Assembly (NCBI GenBank): GCA_949592205.1
Contig: CATIUR010000001.1
Span: forward strand, 76,030,059 to 76,094,058
Reading direction: 5' to 3'
DNA length: 64,000 nucleotides
Origin: Helichrysum umbraculigerum
Taxonomy: Eukaryota > Streptophyta > Magnoliopsida > Asterales > Asteraceae
The position numbers and the translations under genes are program-made. The notes under the pieces were generated by a model that did not search any database, was not told the origin of the DNA, and saw only the letters and a list, made by a program, of their open reading frames with translations. This document shows positions 36,686 through 46,585 of this stretch, one piece after another; positions within the stretch are counted from its first letter, which is position 1; every line of letters starts with the position of its first letter.

Positions 36686-37897
36686 ATGGCGAGGAGTTTT
36701 GAAAGTGATGCTAATGATAATAACATGGTTAAGAGGGATCAGTCTGTTACTTCGGATGCTAGTTCCGCCGAGAGGGTGCCTCCTTATACCCAATTAGGGT
36801 GTATTCCCGTTCCTATTTCTTCATCTTGTCAGGGGTTGCTATCAGCACTTGAGGAGTTTAGAGGGGATATACCTTTCAGTTTTGAGATTATTGGCATGTC
36901 CACTGTGGATTTTACTGATAGTCAGTGAGTTTTGGTAAATGATGTGTTAGAGGCAGTTGTGATTGAGAGTCAGTATGGGATTGATAGGCAATTCTATATT
37001 GCCCTTACTACTTTTGGGGAATCTCTAGAAACTAGGATTAAAGAGGAAGAGAAATTCTACACAGATCAGAAGAAAAGATATACAGAGATATATGAGATTT
37101 TGAGGCATTCTGCATTTCCTTATTCGGCAAATCAGACCGCGTGTCTTGGCCGTATGCTTAGGGCTCTGTATGAGGCTACTGGTCATCCAAGGGCAGAAGC
37201 AGACAAGGAGTTTAGGTTTGGTTTGAGAGAGTTGGTTAGATTGCTACATTCAGATGATCATTTGACGGATATTACACCTTATCGGTTCATTGTTACGAGT
37301 ACTATTCATTACTATCTTCATGGAATGGTGACAAAAATGGATCTCTTTGCTAAGGAAGAGGAAGAAAGGCCACACCCGGAATTCATTCATCCTCATTGTA
37401 ATATTGATTTGGCTACTTATGTGGTACTAAACTTGGATGTTTTAGTTGATAACAATAAGGTTCTAACTATGAGGGAGCATTTCCACTATGGGATGGTGGA
37501 GATATACACTAATTTGGTTAAAATCTTCAAGGATTCGGGATTAGAACTAACTTGTGATCAGAATGAGGTAATTGCAAGGATTGAAACTAGAATAAGAAGT
37601 TTAAGGAAAGAACCATTTCTGAGTAAGCATGCTGGGATAGTGGCAGATTGTTTGGAGTTTATGAGTGAGTTTGAGAAGAATCATCCCGATCGTGAGTACA
37701 AGCTGGTAGGTGATAAGTTAGTATTGGAACCGGAGGGAGTAATTAACAAGGTGATAAAAGGAATCAGCTAGGATTTGGTTTATCTTCAACATGTTACCAA
37801 TGGACATTTAGAAAGTTTTGCAACTTTTGGTAATGGGGTTGAAAATATAGTCACTGAAATGATGAAGAGTTTCTTTGTCCTCTATCCCTTGAACTAA
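36686..37897 (+). pseudogene. ORF-U, copy in element C (unrecognised retroelement protein)
   Basis: The frame begins at ATG 36686 and gives about 400 codons, with TGA at 36926-36928 and TAG at 37769-37771; all three open parts share phase. The family is unknown to me. Landmarks shared with the fragment G copy are AFPYSA, LTD..PYRFIVTSTIHYYLH, IDLATYVVLNL, KNHPDREYKL and, after the TAG, GHLESF...EMMKSFFVLY. The stops in the two copies are at different places, so the ancestral protein spanned them. It occupies the gag position after the primer site but lacks a zinc knuckle and the Athila gag motifs. The C-terminal end is TAA at 37895-37897. It could be a highly diverged capsid-like protein or a lineage-specific accessory protein. 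Confidence 0.78.
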
Positions 37898-38213
37898 TTT
37901 AGTGATTCTATTCCTTTTATATTCCTTATGCTATTGGATTATTTTTAACATTTTGGTTTGTTTTGGATTATGTTAGACTTTTTGTTTGTTTGGATTTTTG
38001 TTTTTGAATGTGTGGTTTGAATATTAGTATTATTTTGAATATTTTTCTTTTCTAAGTTTGTTAATTTTTGTTATTTATTTTATAGTGTGGAATTGTGAAG
38101 ATTTTGAAGTCGTGATTATCATCCAGGTTTGAGATTTAATTATATAAAGTTAGTGGTGAATTTGGGTTAAAATTTGGGTTGAAAATCGTTTGTTGAAAAA
38201 TTCTGATTTTTCA

Positions 38214-38347
38214 ATCCATACGCCGTATGGAATCCATACGCCGTATGGATTGATTGGGCCGCTGGACTGGGCCGTTGACTGGGTTTAATGAGTTGACTTG
38301 GGCCTATTTAATCCATACGCCGTATGGAATCCATACGCCGTATGGAT
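38214..38347 (+). promoter_or_regulatory. Internal palindrome cluster of element C
   Basis: Four more copies of ATCCATACGCCGTATGGA(T/A) occur as two overlapping pairs: 38214-38232/38232-38250 and 38311-38329/38329-38347. The text after the last copy (CAAAAATGCAGAA) resembles that after the last LTR copy (CAAAAATCACAGAA). It lies 0.9 kb upstream of the Athila ORF1-like gene. Confidence 0.6.
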
Positions 38348-38519
38348 CAAAAATGCAGAAAACCGCCAGCAGCCTCCTTCTTTCTCATTTTTCATCCAAA
38401 AACCTTTTTCTAAAAAAACCACCTACGGTTTTCACTTCCACAACCCCCAAACGGAAATTCCGGCAACGCATTCATCGCCATTTTTGCATATTCGTGTTAC
38501 ACGCACTTTCCTCTTCAAG

Positions 38520-39217
38520 GTATAACTTCCCGTTTTCATTTTCGTTGTTTAATTCGTTCGTTTGGAAGTTAGGGTTTATGATAGAATTTTGGGTATTTTG
38601 GATACGCGTATGATTATTGGCATGTTTTGATTAAGTTATGTTCTAATTGCTATATGCATTGCAATGGCATGCTCATTTTTCAATTGTATCGAATATTCGG
38701 TATTATTTGAATTATTCGTTAATGATGATTAAATGTGAATGTGAGTTGTGCTCAATTATGCTATGTTTAATTCAGTGCTTATTAAATTTCTGACCACATG
38801 ATGATTAATGCAAATATTTGTTTGGTACACACGTGTTTGTGATTACGGTCATGTGATAAATTGTTATATTGATTAATTGTGTTACAATAATTCATTTTGA
38901 GTTTGTATGAATGTTTGCTAGTTGCTAATACTCGAGTTTAGTGATTGTGCAATTTCGTATATTCAGAATGGTACCAAGTTATTATAATACATTTGATTAT
39001 GCAATTGTCAGGAATATTTATTTAAGGATATACATGTATGCATATTGAGTAGTTTTGTTTAAATTGCAATTCAGGTTAATGAAATTGATTGTTGCGGTAG
39101 TTTTAGGCTAAACCTTTATGGTGGATTATTCAATTTTAAGCCGAAATGCTGCCGAAATTTTTAGTGATCCTTTTGCAATTAACTGCTTATTTAGTATTAT
39201 TAACAATTGTTTTGTTT
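38520..39217 (+). other. Possible intron in the leader of the Athila ORF1-like gene
   Basis: CTTCAAG|GTATAAC near 38519-38527 fits a donor. TTGTTTTGTTTAG (ending near 39219) is a good pyrimidine-rich acceptor, 8 nt before the ATG at 39228. The 0.7 kb between is AT-rich, T-rich and without open frames, as plant introns are. No transcript evidence is available. Confidence 0.35.
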
Positions 39218-39227
39218 AGCAGTTATC

Positions 39228-40488
39228 ATGTCTAACAGGAGAGCAAGAGGAGGTGAGACTTTGGGAAACCCATTGATTAGATCACATAGATACCTCACGT
39301 TTCATGGGTCATATACTGAGACTGCTAGGATGCAGTTTGGAGATCGTCTGGCTTTCAATATTGGCCAGTCTATTGAGGTGTTTGATGCTGTTAACTGGAA
39401 TGTTTTGGAGCATGTGATTGCTAGAGAAGGGTTTACTAATGGTGCTGAAGCCATTAGGAATTTACTGGCTATTCCATACGCTTTAGAAGATAGAAACATT
39501 GGATTTGTTTCCTATGCTTGGTCCCGGTTATTCAGTATCAGGGAGGATATCTACAGAGAGTTGGTTGTAGAGTTTTACAGCACTTTTAGGTTTGATGCTA
39601 GGTCGACCCAATGGAATGAGTATTCCATTTTCTTCCAGCTAGGGGGACAGCCCAGACAGATGACCTTGGTTCAGTTTGCTTTGGGACTGGGGCTTTATGA
39701 GCCCAATGAGCTGGATAATCCTCACTTTCTAGACCACATTTCTGCAGGTGCTGTGAAGAAGCTCACTGATTTGGAAGTTGAGCAGGAGTGGCAGTTTATT
39801 GCCCAGGGTGCTTATGGTAGTTAGACGCCTTCTTACACGCGTATTCGAGATCCTCGTCATCGACTCATTCACAGATTGTTGACTTACACCATTGTGGGTC
39901 GCAAGGAAGGGCCTGAGAAAGTTTCGAGGCCTGACTTGTTTTATTTGAGTTCGATTATCAGGAAGAGGTTAGTGAATGTACCTTGGAGGTTGGCTAAGTA
40001 GATGTCGAAGAGAGCTACTGGTACTAGAGATGGTAGTAGTTTGTGTGGAGGTCACTTTGTTACTCGATTGGCGAGATATCTTGGTTTGGCTACTCAGGAT
40101 GAGATGGGCTCATGCACGATTGTTCAGCCTAGTATGGGTTGGCTGACTGCACGCCGGTTGGAGGCGTTTGCTCTCATTGAGCCATGTACCACGTATGGAG
40201 GTCCTGCAGAGATGTATTACTGGGTTCCGATTACTCCGGTGGGACAGACTTTGCAGTCGAGGCAGGCTAGAGCCAGAGGAGACACGAGTGGCAGTGATAG
40301 AGGTCGAGGTACGGCACGAGGCCGTAACAGAGGGTATGCTACAGAGTTTGATCAGTTGTCTCAGCAGATGCATCAGATGCAGTTACAGCAGACTCAGAGG
40401 TTTGATCAGATAGATCTGATGCAGAGACAGCATTTCCATCAGACCAGTGCACACTTGGACTACCAGGATGGCTTGTTTGAGCAGTTGT
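39228..40488 (+). pseudogene. Athila ORF1-like protein, two TAG codons, cut by Copia-B'
   Basis: The start is taken at ATG 39228 (MSNRRARGG). The frame is open except for TAG at 39822-39824 and 39999-40001, both in the same phase, and it runs into the Copia-B' LTR at 40489. The region NWNVLEHVIAREGF, YREDIYRELVVEFYSTF-like and RQMTLVQFALGLGLYEPNEL resembles the Athila ORF-1 family (from memory), whose function is not established. The C-terminal part is Gln-rich (QMHQMQLQQTQRFDQI) and likely coiled coil. Both stops could have come from CAG by C-to-T change. Confidence 0.75.
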
Positions 40489-40913
40489 TGTTGGGTCAAA
40501 ACTATTTCAGGTCTGAGTTGAAGTTCTGATGAGAAGACAGAGTATAAGTGATTAAAACTGTTTGCTTTGAAGGTTAAAACTGTCTTTATGAAGTTACAAC
40601 TGATAGAAGAAAACTGATGAGAAGACAAGTGTTACAACTGATTGAAGATAGATTACAACTGATAGTTATATGTCTGTAAGTAGTTAAAACTGCTTATGTA
40701 TTAGTAACTGTTAGTTATATATGAAACAGTTAACACTGATTATATATTTGTACTTAGTAGTATATTACAATTGAAGCAGTTATCACTGAATGTGTAACAG
40801 TTACAACTGTTTACTTCAGAATGGTAGTTAAAACTGTTTATGATTTTGTGATAAGTATGAGTCGGTTATGGAAGTTATTTTATTCCATATTTGTAGGAGA
40901 TTGTATAGGACTC

Positions 40914-43472
40914 TGTTAGAATTTATTGATTTGATGATACAAAATAATTAAAGTTGAGGGACTAAAAGTGTATTTTGTTTAATTAGTTTTCTCCTATGAT
41001 TAGGATTTCTTGTAACCCTAATGATCTCTATTATATAAAGAGACATAGGGACATAGGTTTTTGGTGTGCACCTAGAAAAGATGTAGACGTCTAAAGTTCT
41101 TTGTTATCCCTAAGGTTCTTGTAACCCCGATACTAAAGGGTATCCGTCTTGTTGATTAATTAATAAGATTAGGGATTTGGTTGATAACATTGTTCTTATT
41201 ATTATTCTGCTGCAAATTATTATCATTGTTATCATTGTATCCTAGATCAAAGACCTAAAAAGTCTTGAGCTTAAACGATCATACGTTTTCACAATTGGTA
41301 TCAGAGCAAGGTGGCTCGTGATCTAGGATCTACAAGTTTTACAAGCAAGAGAAGCCGTATCGAAGAAACCCTAGAAGATTGCAAGAAAAATTCGTAATTC
41401 GTCACTTTCTGCACAGCCATGGTAAAAAAATTTGGATCTCCTTCGTTAACCGTTAGATTGTCGTGAAATTTGAACTGTAGGTTCTTAACATATAGGCGCA
41501 CATTCCTACCAAAGGAATTTTTGATCTGAGCTTTTAATTAAGAGATATTCATTGTCGAAATTGGTTGCTGAAAGTTTAGGGTTTTTCAAAACGGCAGAAG
41601 TAAAACGATCACTGTGTCTTCGTTATCCAATGAAAGTTTATGATTTTTGGATATGTTATAGAAGACATATGTTTCTACATTGTGTAAAATTTTCGTTGTG
41701 ATTGGATGTTTCTACTTAGAGATATTCAAATTCGAATTTGCTGCAGTAGGTTTATGGTTTCTTTTGTGCAACTGAAGTCAGAAAATTACTGTAGATTCGT
41801 TAACCGTTGGATCGACTTGATTTTTGGATATGTGGTTAATGAAACAATGATCGACTTCGTGTAAAAATTTGAGCATGATCAGATACGTCATCAGAGAGAT
41901 ATATAATTCTGAAGTTGCTGCCCCTGTTAGTTACATGTGCTAGCCACTGCTCAGCCACTGTTAGCACAAAGTGTCCCGCTGCTAGTACAAGCTTGCCTCT
42001 GCTAGTACAACATTGCCTCTGTCAGTACAGGCTTACCCCTGTTAGTATAAGCTTGCCACTGTTAGTACAAGCTTGCCACTGCTATCACAAAATCCTACCG
42101 CTGCTAATACATAGTAACCACTGTTCGGTATAGCCACTGTTAGTAGTTGCCACTGCTAGTTATTAGTTGCCACTGTTAATATAATTTTGCCACTGTTGGG
42201 TAGCGAGAACCACTGTTAGTCATTTTTCAAACACTAGCGGAATTAGTGATACTCGTCATGGATGGTACTACATGGTATTCGTTGCTATTATTGGATGGTT
42301 ATCTGTACAGTTCTTATGGTTACTGTATAAGAAAAGTTTGGATCTCGATTGGAATTGTTTTAATAACAATTTATTCTTATTGATTTAATGGCTCATTCAT
42401 GAAGATTATATGAAGATGTGATTACGAAGAAGATTGATTATAGCTTATATGATATTGTAGTTAAGTTTGATGGGTTTGTATCTTATCATATCTCAAAGTG
42501 GTGGATGAAGAGCTTTGAAGATAACTTGTTTGGTTTGTATGGAGACGACGAAGACTTGACAAATCTAGCAAACGTGTGAGATTAAACTTATGATGCTCAA
42601 TGCTCACATTTGCTATCACTTGAAAGAGTTTTGGTATGCTCAGTGACTTATGTTGGAAAAATAAGGATTTTTGTCAAAGAGATTGCGGTCTACTTATACA
42701 TTGGATTATAAGTTCGACGTCGTGGATAGTACAAGATATAAGGTACAAGTTTGGAAGATTTAACTTCTTTATTAAGTTTGTCATACTCTATTTTCTTCAC
42801 CGACCAGTAATCATTACATAGAGTCAATCGGATTTCGAGATTCAAGAGATGGTGAACATATTTTAAGGGGAAGCTTACTGTTTAATGTTTCATCATCTAC
42901 ATGTAACACTTGAGGGGTAGTGTTTACAAGTTGCAAAAGACCCCTATTGGATTATGACAAAAAGGGGAAGAAGAATTTGAAGATTCAGATTTGCAACTTA
43001 TCGCAAGGCATGATATGATTACAAGAAATCAAGAGTTAAGGGGAAGTTTTGCAAGAAGATTGATATTTTGTCATCATCAAATAGGGGAAGATTGTTAGGA
43101 TTTATTGATTTGATGATACAAAATAATTAAAGTTGAGGGACTAAAAGTGTATTTTGTTTAATTAGTTTTCTCCTATGATTAGGATTTCTTGTAACCCTAA
43201 TGATCTCTATTATATAAAGAGACATAGGGACATAGGTTTTTGGTGTGCACCTAGAAAAGATGTAGACGTCTAAAGTTCTTTGTTATCCCTAAGGTTCTTG
43301 TAACCCCGATACTAAAGGGTATCCGTCTTGTTGATTAATTAATAAGATTAGGGATTTGGTTGATAACATTGTTCTTATTATTATTCTGCTGCAAATTATT
43401 ATCATTGTTATCATTGTATCCTAGATCAAAGACCAAAAAAGTCTTGAGCTTAAACGATCATACGTTTTCACA
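40914..43472 (+). mobile_element. Element H: short non-autonomous Copia element
   Basis: The 2559-bp element has 380-bp LTRs (40914-41293 and 43093-43472), TG/CA ends and TSD GACTC (40909-40913 and 43473-43477). The primer site TGGTATCAGAGC is at 41296-41307 and a purine tract AAATAGGGGAAGAT precedes the second LTR. The 1.8-kb interior has no open frame that looks like gag or pol. It therefore depends on another element's proteins. The LTRs differ at only two or three positions by eye. Confidence 0.93.
41915..42225 (+). repeat. TTGCCACTGTTAGTACAAGC repeats in element H
   Basis: About fourteen irregular units of 18-26 bp occur, built on CCACTG(T/C)TAGTA with variants CCTCTG and CCGCTG. They give a spurious open frame. 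The CACTG core is like the words in the Copia-B LTR into which H inserted. Confidence 0.82.
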
Positions 43473-43840
43473 GACTCTATATGTTATAAATAGAGATCCT
43501 TTAGACCTAGATAGGTTAATGATTTTTGCGCAGCTTCAAGGTTTTCTGTAACCCTAATACATCAAGTGTATTCGTCTTATATCATTAATAAGATTGAAGC
43601 TTTCGATATATTATTGTGTTCATTAAATTAATTAATATTCATTGATCTTCTTAATATTATTGAGTGTGATTCCGCAACTTCTCAATAATATATTCAAGGC
43701 TTATTACGTAAGATTGTTTATTAAGTTAAACAGGGACTAACAAAGTGGTATCAGAGCTTGTGAAGCTTTGAAGACAGGAAGATCTGGGATTATTAGTATT
43801 AGTATTTGATTTTTAGTTCAGATATTAAGTTTTGATTTCA

Positions 43841-46561
43841 ATGGCAACTGAAGGTAATGAAGGAATTCAAGCTACAAAGATTCCAATGCTTAAACCTGAT
43901 GAGTTTGACCTATGGAAGGTCAGAATCAGGCAATATATGCTTCTCACAGATTATCAGATGTGGGAAGTTGTTGTTAATGGTATACCAGTAACGCTTGATG
44001 GTGATGGAGTAAAGCAACCAAGAGCACCACCAACATCTGAAGCAGAGAGGAAAATCAGATCTACTGAGTACAAAGCACTTAGTACTCTGTTGCTATCCAT
44101 TCCGAATGAGCATCAGAGCAGATTTGATAATTATGAAGATCCCAAGGTACTAATGGAGGCAATTGAGAAGAGGTTTGGTGGTAATGATAACACCAAAAAG
44201 AATAAAAGATCTCTGTTAAAGCAACAATTTGAAAATTTTAGCCATGTGAAATCTGAAACTCTAACTCAAACCTTTGATAGGTTTACTAAATTAGTTGGAG
44301 AATTAGAAAATCACAAGGTTAAGATTGACAAAGAAGATCTTAACAGAAAGTTCTTGAGATCATTAGGTGATGACTGGACAATCTATACTGTTGGATTGAG
44401 GCAGAGTTCAGACATTGAAGTTAAGGAACTAGAAGATATATACAATGATCTGAGAAATTTTGAGTCTGAGGTGGAAAGTAAGAAGCAAGCAACTGGATAT
44501 AGTCATAATGCTGCTTTTATGTCTATGGCTGGAACAAAAGCAGAATCAAATCAAATGGGTTCTACTTATGTTTCAGGGGGAGCAGGATCATCATCAAATA
44601 GTTCTAATGATCAAATATTAGAATCTTTCTTTGCAAGTAATGTGAATTCTTCACTTACTAATGAAGATCTGGAACAATTTGATGGTGATGATCTAGAGGA
44701 GATGGACATCAAGTGGCAAATTGCATTGATTACTCAGAGAGCAAAAAGGTTCATGCAGAGGACTGGCAGAAATAATTTTGCATACAAGAGGAATGATGCA
44801 AATTGGTTTGATAAGAGCAAGATTGAGTGTTTCAACTGTCACAAGATGGGACACTTTGCCAGAGAATGCAGAAACCCTAGGCAAGAGCAGAATGGTAATA
44901 GTCAGAGATCTGGAAGCACTGGAACACAGACAAGAAACATTCCAATTCAGGGGGCTTCAGCAAATGCTTTGGTGTCTATGGATGGCTGTGGATGGGATTG
45001 GAGTGATCAAGAAGAGCATGTTGTGAAGAATCAATGTCTCATGGCCATTGCAGAATCTGACAAAAAGTCAGAAGTTCCTACTGAGGTACAAAATAAATTA
45101 TGTTCTGCTGTTTGTAAACAAACTGTTAAACACTACAGAGATCATAATATAAAAGTGTGTGAGGAACTAAAACAATGGGAAATCAAAAGTAAACACACCA
45201 TAGCAGTCATTGAAAATCTGGAAAATCAAATAAAGGCATATGAAGTCAATGCAACACAGTTTAAATATGACATTGAATATGCTAGGTGGGAGAGAGACTC
45301 TTTTAAAGATAAAGTTGATTTGTTATCTAAGAAACTTACTGAGGTCACATGTGAAAGAGATAGTATAAGGCTTGATGTAAGTAAATTAGAACATGCTTCA
45401 AAGAGTGTAAATAACCTTATTAATTCACAAATTCATGATAAACTTAAGACTGGATTAGGGTACAATAATGTACCTCCACCTTATAATCACACCTACTTTC
45501 CTCCTAAAAGTGAAATTGATATTAATTCACTTAAAAGAGGAATGGAAGATGAGGTTAAAAAGGCTGATCCAATTAAAAGTTTATCTGATGATGAACTGTT
45601 TGTAGAAGGTGAAGTTAGTGACTGGACTGAAGAAGATGATCAGAGTGATAGGACATCTGATAGTGAGAAGAGTGTGAAATCTGAATCATCTAAGTCTGAG
45701 TCAACATGTGAGGATGTGAAAAGAGTAATTACTGATCTAGTTTCTAATCTTAAGACTGATAAACTAGAAGAGGGTAAGAAAATGTTTAAGGAAAAGGTTA
45801 AACTAGACTTAGAGAAGGTGAGCTTGAATACTAACAAATCTAAACATGGGTTAGGATATGTTAGTAATACAGTTAATTCAGTTAATAAACCTGTTGTTGA
45901 ATCTGTTGTGAATAACTGTGTTAATTGTAAATGTAAAGCAAGTACTTCTTCTTCACAGAGCTTTCAAAATCAAAAACCCAGAGGTAATCAAAGAAATTGG
46001 AATCAAATGATTTCACAAAAACTGGGTAATAATGTTACTGTGATTAAAGAAATATCTTGCTTTATATGTGGAAAAATGGGTCATCTTCAATATGACTGTT
46101 ATCATAATCCTGAGAATGTTCAAAGGATTAGAAAACAGTCATGGACAAAAGCAAATATGATTAACAAACAAAATTTTCAATCAAAAGTTAATCATACTGC
46201 CAGAGTTCAGAAGATAAACTCAAAGGCTATCATGTTAAACAATGTTACAGGTAAATCTACTGCAGCAGTAATATCAAAATTAGCCAAAAGCTCAAAGACT
46301 AAAACAGTGGTAACCAAATACAAAAACAGTGTTAACAAAATTAACACTGAATCTTCAATTGGTAAAACAGTTAAAACTGTTAAGCCAAAGAACACTGTTA
46401 AGTCTAAAATTAGTTGGATTTGGACACCTATTAAGTCTGATAAATTAACAGATCCAAATACCAACAGTGCTTCACAATCAATAATCTTCAAGAAAGTTGA
46501 TTATGTGAATGCACATGGGAAACCCAAAGCCAAATTGGTTTGGGTTCCCAAGAGAAATTAA
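43841..46561 (+). CDS. gag: Copia-B' gag
   Basis: The start is ATG 43841-43843 (MATEGNEGIQATK); upstream in-frame codons are non-ATG leader. The 906-residue protein has a UBN2-type capsid region (about 1-250: FDLWKVRIRQYML, FDRFTKLVGELENHK), zinc knuckle CFNCHKMGHFAREC near residue 328, a coiled coil at about 420-530, an acidic Ser-rich region and a second knuckle CFICGKMGHLQYDC near residue 740. It ends VWVPKRN at TAA 46559-46561. It forms the particle and binds element RNA. The frame is fully open, unlike the Copia-B copy, so it could still make protein if transcribed, although H disrupts its promoter LTR. Confidence 0.93.
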   Translation: MATEGNEGIQATKIPMLKPDEFDLWKVRIRQYMLLTDYQMWEVVVNGIPVTLDGDGVKQPRAPPTSEAERKIRSTEYKALSTLLLSIPNEHQSRFDNYEDPKVLMEAIEKRFGGNDNTKKNKRSLLKQQFENFSHVKSETLTQTFDRFTKLVGELENHKVKIDKEDLNRKFLRSLGDDWTIYTVGLRQSSDIEVKELEDIYNDLRNFESEVESKKQATGYSHNAAFMSMAGTKAESNQMGSTYVSGGAGSSSNSSNDQILESFFASNVNSSLTNEDLEQFDGDDLEEMDIKWQIALITQRAKRFMQRTGRNNFAYKRNDANWFDKSKIECFNCHKMGHFARECRNPRQEQNGNSQRSGSTGTQTRNIPIQGASANALVSMDGCGWDWSDQEEHVVKNQCLMAIAESDKKSEVPTEVQNKLCSAVCKQTVKHYRDHNIKVCEELKQWEIKSKHTIAVIENLENQIKAYEVNATQFKYDIEYARWERDSFKDKVDLLSKKLTEVTCERDSIRLDVSKLEHASKSVNNLINSQIHDKLKTGLGYNNVPPPYNHTYFPPKSEIDINSLKRGMEDEVKKADPIKSLSDDELFVEGEVSDWTEEDDQSDRTSDSEKSVKSESSKSESTCEDVKRVITDLVSNLKTDKLEEGKKMFKEKVKLDLEKVSLNTNKSKHGLGYVSNTVNSVNKPVVESVVNNCVNCKCKASTSSSQSFQNQKPRGNQRNWNQMISQKLGNNVTVIKEISCFICGKMGHLQYDCYHNPENVQRIRKQSWTKANMINKQNFQSKVNHTARVQKINSKAIMLNNVTGKSTAAVISKLAKSSKTKTVVTKYKNSVNKINTESSIGKTVKTVKPKNTVKSKISWIWTPIKSDKLTDPNTNSASQSIIFKKVDYVNAHGKPKAKLVWVPKRN

Positions 46562-46585
46562 TTCTCTTTCTGACTGTTTGTGCAG
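46559..46585 (+). promoter_or_regulatory. Gag/pol junction: two in-frame stops and an acceptor-like CAG
   Basis: TAA 46559-46561 and TGA 46571-46573 are in the gag phase, and pol continues in that same phase. The text CTGACTGTTTGTGCAG|GGC resembles a branch point, pyrimidine tract and 3' splice site. Copia-B keeps both stops and the CAG, with one T/C change between the stops. Readthrough or splicing would be needed for Gag-Pol. Confidence 0.55.

Larger units (their letters stand above)
34782..40488 (+). mobile_element. Element C: Athila-type element with ORF-U in the gag position
   Basis: The LTR (34782-36324) begins TGATAAACGCTCAAAAGTACTATATTT, resembling the Athila-A LTR start, and ends ACATCA. 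Six nt later comes a tRNA-Asp primer site. Instead of gag, the first gene is ORF-U. After a second palindrome cluster comes an Athila ORF1-like gene, cut at 40489 by Copia-B'. No gag, protease or pol is seen in the 4.2 kb of internal sequence present. The 3' end is outside the window. Whether 38000-40488 belongs to the same element rests on the shared palindrome and on continuity. Confidence 0.72.
40489..43742 (+). repeat. Copia-B' 5' LTR, split by element H
   Basis: LTR sequence is at 40489-40913 and 43478-43742. Without H and one TSD copy it is 690 bp, against 688 in Copia-B. It starts TGTTGGGTCAAAACT and ends GGGACTAACA. The GTTACAACTG-type words (40560-40850) and the TATA box TTATAAATAGAG (about 43484) lie on either side of the insertion, so H separates the upstream motifs from the promoter core by 2.6 kb. 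Confidence 0.92.

Noticed and set aside
34782..39227. 38000-39227 as the 3' LTR of element C
   Set aside because: Only the palindrome words and a few neighbouring bases match the 5' LTR; the rest does not align.
41915..42133. 72-residue open frame in element H
   Set aside because: It follows the CCACTG repeat units and lacks any protein-like composition.
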